From Metabacillus sp. B2-18 (GTDB lineage Bacteria; Bacillota; Bacilli; Bacillales; Bacillaceae): a DNA stretch of 64,000 nt. Positions 39,009 through 46,451 of the stretch are shown here, piece by piece (positions within the stretch are counted from its first letter, which is position 1; each line of letters opens with the position of its first letter). A program made the position numbers and the translations under genes. The notes under the pieces are model-generated. The model was not told the origin of the DNA. It did no database searches and saw only the letters and a program-made list of their open reading frames with translations. Where the stretch lies: the NCBI RefSeq assembly GCF_021117275.1, contig NZ_CP088245.1, positions 4,900,001 through 4,964,000 on the forward strand, given 5' to 3'.

Positions 39009-39446
39009 GTTTGGTTATGGTTATGAAGTACGTTTTCTCGGTTTATTCTTGCGCTTTTGGTCTTCATCACGAATATGAAGAACGTTTTCTCACTTTTTCC
39101 TTGCGCTTTTGGTCTTCATCACAGGTATGAAGACTGTTTCCTCGGTTTTTCCTTGTGCTTTTGGTCTTCATCACGAGTATGAAGAACGTTTTCTCACTTT
39201 TTCCTTGCGCTTTTGGTCTTCATCACAGGTATGAAGACTGTTTCCTCGGTTTTTCCTTGTGCTTTTGGTCTTCATCACAGGTATGAAGACTGTTTCCTCA
39301 CTTTTTCCTTGCGCTTTTGGTCTTCATCACAGGTATGAAGACTGTTTCCTCACTTTTTCCTTGCGCTTTTGGTCTTCATCATGAGTATGAAGACTGTTTC
39401 CCTTTTGATCACCTGCTATTTTAGTCTTCATTGCAAATATGAACGA
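39009..39446. repeat. 52-bp tandem repeat array with palindromic core (array 2)
   Basis: Eight repeats with GTCTTCAT starting at 39060, 39112, 39164, 39216, 39268, 39320, 39372 and 39424 (exactly 52 bp apart), plus a degenerate half at 39023. The core GTCTTCAT-N7-ATGAAGAC is shared with array 1, but the 29 bp between cores is unrelated (TGTTTCCTCACTTTTTCC… type). Some units have ATGAAGAAC instead of ATGAAGAC. It lies between the ALDH operon promoter and the pta 3' end. Confidence 0.92.
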
Positions 39447-39560
39447 CATTTCCTCTCTAATCTCTCTCCATTTTGTCGTTTACCATCTCCCTCACAATCT
39501 TCCCCCCAAATAATAAAGACGCAAATCCTTTAATAGAATTCACGTCTCATCATTCATCTT

Positions 39561-40529
39561 TTAAGCTTGTGCAGCTGTGATTAACGCTAATTTGTAAACA
39601 TCTTCTGCGTTACAGCCGCGTGATAGGTCGTTTACTGGTTTGTTTAATCCTTGTAGGATTGGGCCGACTGCTTCGAAGTTTCCTAAGCGTTGAGCGATTT
39701 TGTAGCCGATGTTTCCAGCTTCAAGGCTTGGGAAGACAAATACGTTTGCATCACCTTTGATCACTGAGTCTGGTGCTTTCTTTTCAGCTACTGAAGGTAC
39801 AAATGCTGCGTCGAATTGGAATTCGCCGTCCAGTACGATGCTAGAGTCAAGGCCTTTTGCGATTTCAACAGCTTGTGACACTTTTTCTGTTTCTGGTGAT
39901 TTTGCTGATCCTTTTGTTGAGAAGCTTAGCATGGCTACACGTGGATCAATGTTAAACATTTTCGCTGTTTCTGCACTTGCGATTGCGATTTCTGCAAGAT
40001 CCTGACTATCTGGAGCAATATTGATTGCACAATCGGCAAAAACGTATTTTTCATCTTCACGTACCATGATGAAAACACCTGATGTTTTTTTGATGCCTTC
40101 TTTTGTTTTGATAATTTGAAGAGCTGGACGTACAGTGTCAGCTGTAGAGTGTGCTGCACCACTTACAAGTCCGTGAGCTTTTCCTAGATGAACAAGCATT
40201 GTTCCAAAGTAATTTTCATCCAAAAGGATTTTGCGTGCATCTTCTTCCGTTGCTTTTCCTTTTCTTCTTTCAACAAATGCAGCAACCAGCTCGTCCATTT
40301 CTGCATAGTTTTTTGGATCATAAATGTTTACACCGTCTAAAGTTAAGTTTAATTCTTTTGCTTTATTTGTTACTTCCTGCTCGTTACCAACTAAGATTGG
40401 TTGCAGAATTCCTTCACCAGCTAAACGGTTTACAGCTGTTAAAATTCGTTCATCTAAACCTTCAGGAAAAACAATTTTAATTCCTTGTCCTTTAACTTTT
40501 TCTTTTAATGTCGCAAATAAATCTGACAC
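39561..40529 (-). CDS. pta: Phosphate acetyltransferase
   Basis: Converts acetyl-CoA and phosphate to acetyl phosphate, the first step of acetate overflow. The start is GTG 40529, seven bases after AAGGAGG, giving 322 residues (B. subtilis 323). PTA_PTB domain throughout: IVFPEGLDERIL, SGAAHSTADTVRPALQIIKT, FADCAINIAPDSQDLAEIA, FPSLEAGNIGYKIAQRLG. Divergent from hemQ, as in B. subtilis. The promoter region fits CcpA activation. Confidence 0.97.
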   Translation of the reverse strand: MSDLFATLKEKVKGQGIKIVFPEGLDERILTAVNRLAGEGILQPILVGNEQEVTNKAKELNLTLDGVNIYDPKNYAEMDELVAAFVERRKGKATEEDARKILLDENYFGTMLVHLGKAHGLVSGAAHSTADTVRPALQIIKTKEGIKKTSGVFIMVREDEKYVFADCAINIAPDSQDLAEIAIASAETAKMFNIDPRVAMLSFSTKGSAKSPETEKVSQAVEIAKGLDSSIVLDGEFQFDAAFVPSVAEKKAPDSVIKGDANVFVFPSLEAGNIGYKIAQRLGNFEAVGPILQGLNKPVNDLSRGCNAEDVYKLALITAAQA

Positions 40530-40572
40530 AAAAAAACCTCCTTGAGTATGTAAGAGAAATGCTTCCTTAACT

Positions 40573-40628
40573 AGGATACTCCACTTATTCTTAATTTCAA
40601 ACCGTTCTGTCACACTGTAACGCTTACA
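40573..40628 (-). promoter_or_regulatory. pta promoter with upstream cre-like site
   Basis: Minus-strand TTGAAA (40595-40600), 16-bp spacer, TATCCT (40573-40578). TGTAAGCGTTACA at 40616-40628 is a 13-bp palindromic variant of a cre site. It is centred about 56 bp upstream of the expected start of transcription. This is the arrangement used for CcpA activation of pta and ackA in B. subtilis. The site is one base shorter than consensus, so it is tentative. Confidence 0.5.
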
Positions 40629-40805
40629 TCTAAATTTTTTTAATTTCAAAAAAATCTGTTAAATTCTTCGCTTCCACTTTTGGAGTTTTCCACTAATCCT
40701 AAGAATTTACTCTTTGTTGTTCAAGTTTTATTACCATGGTGAAATGGACAAGATATGATATAGTAAATGTGTACATAACGAATTCATAAATAGGAGTGAA
40801 TATAT

Positions 40806-41555
40806 ATGAGTGAAGCAGCACAAACCTTGGATGGCTGGTATTGTTTACATGATTTCCGTACTGTTGATTGGTCTGCTTGGAAGCTGTTATCTAATGATGA
40901 GCGTGAGGCTGCCATCAATGAGTTTTTAGGTTTACTAGAAAAATGGGGCGTTGCCCAAGATGCGGAGCAAGGAAGTCATGCTCTTTATTCCATTACTGGT
41001 CAAAAAGCAGATTTCATGATGATGATTCTGCGTCCAACAATGGAAGAGCTAACTGAAATTGAGCTTGAGTTTAATAAAACAACTCTTGCTGAATTTACGA
41101 TTCCTGCTTATTCTTATGTTTCTGTTGTTGAGCTAAGTAATTACTTAGCTGGTGAAAGCAATGAAGATCCTTATCAAAATCCACATGTTCGTGCTCGTCT
41201 TTATCCAAAACTACCAGAAGCAAAATACGCTTGTTTCTATCCTATGGATAAGCGCCGTCAAGGCAATGACAACTGGTATATGCTTTCAATGGAAGAGCGC
41301 CGCGATATGATGAAAAGCCACGGCTTAATTGGTCGTTCTTACGCTGGTAAAGTAAAGCAAATCATCACAGGCTCTGTGGGCTTTGATGATTATGAGTGGG
41401 GAGTTACTCTTTTCGCTGAAGATGTTCTTCAGTTCAAAAAGCTTGTTTATGAAATGAGATTTGATGAAGTTAGTGCTCGTTACGGAGAGTTTGGTTCTTT
41501 CTTCGTTGGAAACATCTTAAGTACTTCTAAATTGAATGATTATTTTTCGGTTTAA
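40806..41555 (+). CDS. hemQ: Coproheme decarboxylase
   Basis: HemQ/ChdC makes heme b from coproheme III using peroxide, the last step of the Firmicute heme pathway. 249 residues from ATG 40806 (TAGGAG upstream). The catalytic Tyr145 ([10 protein letters not shown]) and the heme-ligand His172 (MMKSHGLIG) are at the positions known for the Geobacillus and Listeria enzymes. Divergent from pta, a conserved arrangement. Confidence 0.96.
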   Translation: MSEAAQTLDGWYCLHDFRTVDWSAWKLLSNDEREAAINEFLGLLEKWGVAQDAEQGSHALYSITGQKADFMMMILRPTMEELTEIELEFNKTTLAEFTIPAYSYVSVVELSNYLAGESNEDPYQNPHVRARLYPKLPEAKYACFYPMDKRRQGNDNWYMLSMEERRDMMKSHGLIGRSYAGKVKQIITGSVGFDDYEWGVTLFAEDVLQFKKLVYEMRFDEVSARYGEFGSFFVGNILSTSKLNDYFSV

Positions 41556-41681
41556 TAAGTAAAAAACTGACTCTGTGATTGTAACAAGCTCGGTTTTTGA
41601 AGTACAAATTCGAATTAACATTGCTTTTGTTTAATTATTGCACTTGGATTAAAAAGCAATTTGGCAAGTATATTAGAAAAG

Positions 41682-41718
41682 AAAAATGCTTGGAGACAAA
41701 TATGCTCCAAGCATTTTT
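41682..41718 (+). terminator. Strong terminator downstream of hemQ
   Basis: Perfect 14-bp stem AAAAATGCTTGGAG/CTCCAAGCATTTTT, 9-nt loop. It is 127 bp past the hemQ stop. Confidence 0.85.
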
Positions 41719-41782
41719 TATACCAAGATCAGCACCTATAAAAGTGATATTCAGATCTTAAAGAATCTCCAGAAGATAAACG

Positions 41783-41960
41783 GATAAATTCCTCTTAAAG
41801 AGGAATTATCACGAAAAAAAGGTGAAATAGGTGGAAAGATTCCGCCTATTTCATTAAAAAGGATGAAAATGGGCAATTTTACTTTGCTTAACCGGAGAAA
41901 TTCCGGTTATATCTCCCAACTGTGTTCAATGCTTCAATCTAACCGGAAAAACTCCGCTTA
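41783..41960. repeat. Cluster of four TTCCGC-type inverted repeats
   Basis: Inverted repeats at about 41783-41810 (TTCCTCTT/AAGAGGAA), 41823-41852 (GAAATAGGTGGAA/TTCCGCCTATTTC), 41889-41909 (TAACCGGA/TCCGGTTA) and 41940-41960 (AACCGGA/TCCGCTTA). They share a GGA-N(4-5)-TTCC pattern. No gene is present. Confidence 0.7.
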
Positions 41961-41985
41961 TTTAAACTACGTTACTGTCCATGAG

Positions 41986-42469
41986 TCAGTTTTTTAATTT
42001 TTTCTCATAGCAATCTACTTCTCTTCCATCTTTAAACGGCTTCGTCTCATAATAGATAAATCCCAATGATTCCCAAAAGATTTTTGCATCCCTATTGTTT
42101 GTTAATACACCTAGTCTGATTGCTTGCTTTCCTGAATTTTTAATACTTTGCTCAAAAAGGTGATAAGCTCTTTTTCCAAAGCCCTTTCCTTTCCACTGTT
42201 CATGAATCATAAGCAATCCCAGCCAAGGATAGTGGTCCTTCGGGTTTTCAGGTAAATAGTCGATTAAGCCAATGTAGTCTTGATCAGCTTTTATAAAATA
42301 GCTATATGTAGCTGGGTTCAGAAACTCTTCCTTCATTTCTTTCATTGATCTTCATTGATCGAGTTTCCTTCCCATTTTCTAAAGCATTGTAGATTTTGTT
42401 CGAGAGGACAATTTCTTGCACCTTTTTCATTTTATCCTTTGTTACTTCTTCTAAAGTAATTGTAATCAT
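41986..42469 (-). pseudogene. GNAT N-acetyltransferase disrupted by a 10-bp duplication
   Basis: The gene starts at ATG 42469 (AAGGAG upstream) with MITITLEEVTKDKMKKVQEI and ends at 41986 with …GREVDCYEKKLKN. A perfect tandem duplication of TTCATTGATC (42341-42350 and 42351-42360) shifts the frame. Removing one copy restores an uninterrupted 157-residue protein. The acetyl-CoA-binding region (HEQWKGKGFGKRAYHLFEQ) and the C-terminal NNRDAKIFWESLGF are intact. The 119-residue downstream frame has no ribosome site of its own. Direct repeats can revert by slippage, so it could be a phase switch or a recent mutation. Confidence 0.88.
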
Positions 42470-42502
42470 TTAGCTTCTCCTTCAATATTTTTGTTTAAAA
42501 GG

Positions 42503-42510
42503 CATAAGTT
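42503..42510 (+). promoter_or_regulatory. Weak sigma-E-like promoter, possibly the original gerQ promoter
   Basis: CAATATT (42483-42489), 13 bp, CATAAGTT (42503-42510) loosely fits sigma-E promoters. Before the insertion sequence arrived it would have been about 95 bp upstream of gerQ. Tentative. Confidence 0.3.
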
Positions 42511-42578
42511 GCTTGTTCGCAACATACCTATGAATGAGCAAAGATTGAGAAAAGATCCCTTTCGGTTTTATCACTTAT

Positions 42579-42586
42579 TAATTTTG
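42579..42586. repeat. Target-site duplication, left copy
   Basis: TTAATTTT, identical to 44423-44430, directly next to the left inverted repeat of the insertion sequence. Confidence 0.88.
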
Positions 42587-42666
42587 GTAGTGTCAAAAGA
42601 TTTATGAAAACTACCTAAAGGGTTAGCTTCTCTCCTATTTACTGGATGGAGATGCGCCGCAATCTC

Positions 42667-42790
42667 TCTTGACAAACACGCCAATGGTTTGTGGATTGTT
42701 TAACAAGGGCGAAGGGAACAAAAGAAGGCATACCAAATAAGCCCTTGGTTGTTTCCATTTTAAACCATTGGCAAGTTCGGTTTGTCAAGA
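42667..42790. repeat. 124-bp imperfect inverted repeat inside the insertion sequence
   Basis: Stem segments TCTTGACAAAC/GTTTGTCAAGA, CCAATGGTTT/AAACCATTGG and AACAAGGGC/GCCCTTGGTT pair in order, with a central loop. It lies between the transposase stop and the left end. It may be a terminator-like structure that shields or silences the element, or a remnant of a small nested element. Confidence 0.7.
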
Positions 42791-42841
42791 GTTCGCTCCG
42801 CCGATTGCTGAATTAGCTTAAGGGCTCAGCTAAACAAAAAG

Positions 42842-44281
42842 TTAGGCTTGTCTTTGTTCTACTATCCATTGTTGTGCTAATCCAATGAGCTTTGTCCAAC
42901 GTGCTGGCATTGTTGGAAGCCCCTTGAGTTCTGGATTCACTACGGGCACTTTTCCTTCTAAGGCGGCATGCGGACGCAAAAAGTTAAAGTAGGCCGTAAA
43001 TAAGGTGACGTATGAAATGGAACCATGTTCAGAGCCGAATCCATGAGTGGAGCGATAATTGCCCTTAAAGGTGCGGTTAAGTCTCTCAATTATTTGTTTC
43101 ATTGGTCTATATTCGGTTGAAACAGGGTCCTCATTGGTTAATCCAATGACCTGCTTCACATCGAATAAAATCTCATGTTGAGCGAAGAAATGTTGGGCTA
43201 AAAGATAGATTGGATTCCCGTCTACCACAAAGGTCAGATTTTCTGGAATCTCTTTCATCTTGATTAAGACCTCATCAATTGCTCGAATGGCTGTTGCTGT
43301 GTCTCGATTAGGCGACACCGGATACGAAAGAATAATCTTTTTCACGGCGTCAAAAAAGAAAAATAAATAATGCCATCGACCGTTTACTCTGATATACGTT
43401 TCATCACCGCAGAATTGGTCTGAAAGTTCATAGGGATAGTGATCCACATAAGGTTTAAGTAATAAAGCTACGCTATTTTCGTAGTTCAATACAGTCTGAT
43501 GTGAAATCATCACTCCGTGTACGTCCTGCATAATCGCAGCTGTTTTACGGGCCGAAAGGCCATAGTTTACATGATAGGTTAGGATCAATCCTAATGTATG
43601 TGGGGATGCATAAATCTTTGATAAGTCCACGGCCGGCAGTTCTGGTGATTCCTTAGATAACGGCTGGAAATCGATATAAAACTGACGGAAAATGTATCTC
43701 AATTTAAATGCTTGAGGGTCCTTTTTGAACCTTTTCTTTTCTTTTGAAGTCATCCCATTGAGCTTCTTTTGATAATAAGAACAGTCATTGTTCTTGCACT
43801 TAAACACGTGAAAATCTTTTCTTTCTTTTATTTTCTCGAGAGTCTTGGAACAATGAGGACACTTCAGGATGGCCTCCTTAGAGTAACGGTTCTTTTCACT
43901 GAAAAGTTCTGTACACACCTTGCATTGATACTGACCTTTATCTCCATTGTTGGCATAAAGATAATCCGATGGAGCACCACACTTTGGACAGTTCATGGCT
44001 TTAGGTACGGAAACTTTTGCATTCTTACGCCTTTGAACAGGTTTGAGAGCTTTCCCGTTCTTCTCTAGATATTCACTAAGAAGAACTCGATAATCAAGCT
44101 GTTCTAGAACTTCAATGACCGGAAGGTCATCCACTTGAAGTTTTCGATAAGGTTTATTTACGGGCTGTTCAGTAGGTTTATCGAACATGCTTTTACCAAT
44201 CAATAAAGTAAGCAATGTTCGAATGAGTTGTTCTTGATAGTTTATAAAAGTTAATAAATAGGTTATAATTTGAGGGTACAA
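42842..44281 (-). CDS. DDE transposase with zinc-ribbon N-terminus
   Basis: 479 residues from TTG 44281 (GGAAG upstream). Cys pairs CPKCGAP…CKVC and CPHCSK…CKNNDC form two zinc-ribbon-like modules (residues ~95-170). A helix-turn-helix region (YGLSARKTAAIMQDVHGVMIS) follows. The RNase-H-like core has acidic residues in CGDETYIRVNGRWHYLFFF, VVDGNPIY and QIIERLNRTFK. It resembles IS6/IS240-type DDE transposases with an N-terminal extension. I cannot assign a named IS. Confidence 0.85.
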   Translation of the reverse strand: MYPQIITYLLTFINYQEQLIRTLLTLLIGKSMFDKPTEQPVNKPYRKLQVDDLPVIEVLEQLDYRVLLSEYLEKNGKALKPVQRRKNAKVSVPKAMNCPKCGAPSDYLYANNGDKGQYQCKVCTELFSEKNRYSKEAILKCPHCSKTLEKIKERKDFHVFKCKNNDCSYYQKKLNGMTSKEKKRFKKDPQAFKLRYIFRQFYIDFQPLSKESPELPAVDLSKIYASPHTLGLILTYHVNYGLSARKTAAIMQDVHGVMISHQTVLNYENSVALLLKPYVDHYPYELSDQFCGDETYIRVNGRWHYLFFFFDAVKKIILSYPVSPNRDTATAIRAIDEVLIKMKEIPENLTFVVDGNPIYLLAQHFFAQHEILFDVKQVIGLTNEDPVSTEYRPMKQIIERLNRTFKGNYRSTHGFGSEHGSISYVTLFTAYFNFLRPHAALEGKVPVVNPELKGLPTMPARWTKLIGLAQQWIVEQRQA

Positions 44282-44422
44282 ATTGTCACTTCCATTCTTG
44301 GTTGTTGGGTGTGTGGTAACCTCAATTATCCAAAGAATTTAGGGGGTGGCAATTTTTTTGCCTATAAAGCCCTCTATGGAGATATTTTATAACCTATTTC
44401 TTATAGAAGTTTTGACAATACG

Positions 44423-44430
44423 TTAATTTT
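44423..44430. repeat. Target-site duplication, right copy
   Basis: TTAATTTT adjoining the right end of the insertion sequence, followed at once by the gerQ ribosome site TAGGAGGG. Confidence 0.88.
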
Positions 44431-44445
44431 TAGGAGGGTTATTAT

Positions 44446-44925
44446 ATGACTAAAAGATTTCAACAACCTCAACAGCCTTACGGATATGACGCAGCAACTG
44501 GTGTTCAACCAGGACAACAAATGCCGATGCAAATGCAAATGCAGCAAACAGGTTACCCACCTGCCGCTACATATTTTCCAGGTCAATTTGGGCAAGTACC
44601 ACAATTTCCACAGCAGCAGCAACCGGGTGTGGCACAATATATCCCTGGCATGCTTCCTTTAGAGCAATCCTATATTGAAAATATTTTACGTTTAAATCGC
44701 GGTAAAGTCGCAACCGTTTATATGACTTTTGAAAACAATCGTGAGTGGAATGCGAAAATTTTTAAAGGTATCATTGAAGCAGCAGGTCGTGACCACCTGA
44801 TTTTAAGTGACCCGCAAACAGGTATGCGTTATTTACTTCTTATGGTTTACTTAGATTATGTAACATTTGATGAAGAGCTTACTTATGATCCACAATATGC
44901 ATTAGCATCTGTTCAACCAAGATAA
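44446..44925 (+). CDS. gerQ: Spore coat protein GerQ
   Basis: GerQ is an inner-coat protein cross-linked by the transglutaminase Tgl and needed to localise the cortex-lytic enzyme CwlJ. 159 residues (B. subtilis 181); the start is ATG 44446 after TAGGAGGG. The N-terminal ~65 residues are Gln/Met/Pro-rich (GQQMPMQMQMQQTGYPPAA), giving glutamines for cross-linking. The conserved C-terminal domain (YIENILRLNRGKVATVYMTFE…LILSDPQTGMRYLLLMVYLDYVTFDEEL) is intact. The insertion sequence separates it from its native promoter, so its expression is in doubt. Confidence 0.93.
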   Translation: MTKRFQQPQQPYGYDAATGVQPGQQMPMQMQMQQTGYPPAATYFPGQFGQVPQFPQQQQPGVAQYIPGMLPLEQSYIENILRLNRGKVATVYMTFENNREWNAKIFKGIIEAAGRDHLILSDPQTGMRYLLLMVYLDYVTFDEELTYDPQYALASVQPR

Positions 44926-44932
44926 TATGAAT

Positions 44933-44967
44933 GAAGGCTGACAAAATGTTTGTCAGCCTTCATCTTT
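44933..44967. terminator. Terminator shared by gerQ and ywdK
   Basis: Perfect 13-bp stem GAAGGCTGACAAA/TTTGTCAGCCTTC with a 3-nt loop, followed by ATCTTTT on the + strand; lies between convergent stops. Confidence 0.8.
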
Positions 44968-45338
44968 TATAAATATCTGATTGCCGCATATCCTAAAAGC
45001 AGCCAGCCTGCTAAGAAAGCTAAGCCTCCTAATGGAGTGATTGCTCCTAATATGCTAATTTGTGTCACACTTAATACATACAAGCTTCCTGAGAAAAGAA
45101 TAATACCAATTAAAAATAACCATCCGGCCGTTGTGAATACACCAATATTGGTGAACTTATCCACTAGAAAAGCAATGACAAACAATCCCCCGGCATGGAA
45201 CATTTGATATTGCACACCAGTTTGCCATGTTTTTATGTATTTTTCAGGAATTTTCCCTTCTAGACCATGTGCTCCAAAGGCACCTAATGCTACCGCTAAA
45301 AATCCGTTAATTGCTCCTAAAAGAAGAAAAAGCTTCAT
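44967..45338 (-). CDS. ywdK: DUF423 small membrane protein
   Basis: 123 residues from ATG 45338 (a TTG six codons earlier lies inside the ribosome site). Four hydrophobic segments with the DUF423 signature FLAVALGAFGAHGLEGKIPEKYIKTWQTGVQYQMFHA. Widespread integral membrane family without known function. Same position next to gerQ as in B. subtilis. Confidence 0.9.
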   Translation of the reverse strand: MKLFLLLGAINGFLAVALGAFGAHGLEGKIPEKYIKTWQTGVQYQMFHAGGLFVIAFLVDKFTNIGVFTTAGWLFLIGIILFSGSLYVLSVTQISILGAITPLGGLAFLAGWLLLGYAAIRYL

Positions 45339-45427
45339 ATTAGGCTCCACCTCCAATTGATTACTCTTTCATCTTACCCTAGAATGGGTTATTTTCAACG
45401 GAAAAAGTGTGACAATCTTGTTATGTG

Positions 45428-45454
45428 AAAAAAAAGAGCCACATATGGGCTCTT
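45428..45454 (-). terminator. Terminator of the 99-residue gene
   Basis: Minus-strand AAGAGCC/GGCTCTT stem with T8; overlaps the stop codon. Confidence 0.82.
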
Positions 45455-45752
45455 AACGATTTTGCAAATATACTTTTAACACATCAGATACTCGCTGTTC
45501 GTTTTCGACAGCTTTAATATAGTAATGGTCGCCATCAAGATAGGATTCGAAGTTGTTAACTCCTTCATTTTTTAAAAACTCATCTATATCTGAAACAGAC
45601 TCCTGTGCTGTTAATAAATATTTTTGACCGATATAATCTTGGTTTACATAAACATCATAGCGGTCTTGGCCAATTTTTGTTGGAGCTGGGTCATTTAAAA
45701 GTCCCATATCAAAGCGTCCTCTTCCCATGTTAAATAAATCATCATATGCCAT
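45453..45752 (-). CDS. Conserved hypothetical protein, 99 residues
   Basis: Start ATG 45752 has AGGAGG seven bases upstream and the gene has its own terminator, so it is real. Sequence begins MAYDDLFNMGRGRFDMG and contains DRYDVYVNQDYIGQKYLL and YLDGDHYYIKAVENEQRV, suggesting a small mixed alpha/beta domain. No membrane segment or cysteine. I do not recognise a function. Confidence 0.75.
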   Translation of the reverse strand: MAYDDLFNMGRGRFDMGLLNDPAPTKIGQDRYDVYVNQDYIGQKYLLTAQESVSDIDEFLKNEGVNNFESYLDGDHYYIKAVENEQRVSDVLKVYLQNR

Positions 45753-45868
45753 GTTTCTAACCTCCTGTACAATGTTATTATCATTGTGTCCTGATTAGAT
45801 GAGAATATGATGGATTTCACTGGAGTGATTGCTTCATTTTATGGAAGATGGGAAAATTTAAAGATCAC

Positions 45869-46171
45869 CTAAAAGTCGAAAAGCGAATCACCGTTAGCAT
45901 CTTCTTCTTTAACTGTTCTTTCACTTGTAGGATTTTTAACAACCGTTGACATATTCCCCATCATTTTTTGAAGCTCTAGTTGGCTGATTTCACTTGATGA
46001 TGGTGATGATAAAGGTTGAACTGATACTTCTGATTTTTCATCAAGAATGATTTCACACAGTGATTGAATGACGGCTACTTTTTCACGTACTTCTTTAGTA
46101 GATGAGCTGTTTTTTGCCTTGATTAATTCAGCTTCCATTTTAATTAATAGTTTTGATACAGGTATGTTCAC
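45869..46171 (-). CDS. ywdI: YwdI family protein
   Basis: 100 residues from GTG 46171 with GGAGG spaced eight bases. The family start MNIPVSKLLIKMEAEL is clear, followed by a helical, charged N-half and a Ser-rich C-half. Function unknown. Its ribosome site overlaps the end of the small Cys-containing gene upstream, so the two are one unit leading from ung, as in B. subtilis. Confidence 0.82.
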   Translation of the reverse strand: MNIPVSKLLIKMEAELIKAKNSSSTKEVREKVAVIQSLCEIILDEKSEVSVQPLSSPSSSEISQLELQKMMGNMSTVVKNPTSERTVKEEDANGDSLFDF

Positions 46172-46186
46172 TTTTTATTCCTCCAA

Positions 46187-46366
46187 CTAAGCCTTAATTG
46201 CTTTTTGCTCATATTTTAAACATGCCATGCCAGAAGATTTTTTAACCGTAATGGCAGGTCTTGCTGCTGATTTAAATCCGTATGCTCGACAGCCATTCGG
46301 AAACCGCGTATCCCAAGTGACATAAAAATGCTTACACTTTATACAGTTTATTGGTGTTTCCTTCAT
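46187..46366 (-). CDS. Small cysteine-containing protein, 59 residues
   Basis: Start ATG 46366 has AAAGGAG at 8-base spacing; stop TAG at 46187 overlaps the start signals of ywdI. The sequence starts MKETPINCIKCKHFYVTWD and contains PNGCRAYGFKS and GMACLKYE. Four cysteines in CxxC…C…C spacing suggest metal or Fe-S binding. The Tyr/Phe/Trp-rich CKHFYVTWD…CRAYGFK pattern recurs in small 'uracil-DNA-glycosylase-neighbour' proteins of Bacillus, but the function is unknown. Confidence 0.8.
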   Translation of the reverse strand: MKETPINCIKCKHFYVTWDTRFPNGCRAYGFKSAARPAITVKKSSGMACLKYEQKAIKA

Positions 46367-46451
46367 GTTTTATACTCCTTTTTCTTGCTTTTAATACGGT
46401 CCGTTCCATTGCGCTCCTCTATCTGTTATAAAAATTATTAAGAACAAAATT

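Larger units (their letters stand above)
42587..44422 (-). mobile_element. Complete insertion sequence, 1836 bp
   Basis: Left end GGTAGTGTCAAAAG and right end (inverted) CGTATTGTCAAAAC are imperfect terminal inverted repeats that remain similar for about 28 bp. It is flanked by 8-bp direct repeats TTAATTTT. One transposase gene is on the minus strand. The element inserted immediately before the gerQ ribosome-binding site. Intact duplications and an intact transposase suggest a fairly recent event. Confidence 0.88.

Noticed and set aside
42842..44281. Phage or defence gene instead of a transposase
   Set aside because: Terminal inverted repeats, 8-bp target duplications and a DDE core explain it fully as an insertion sequence.
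44412..44445. Outward promoter from the insertion-sequence end driving gerQ
   Set aside because: TTGACA is present but the -10 position at 16-18 bp falls on the ribosome-binding site (AGGGTT), a poor match.
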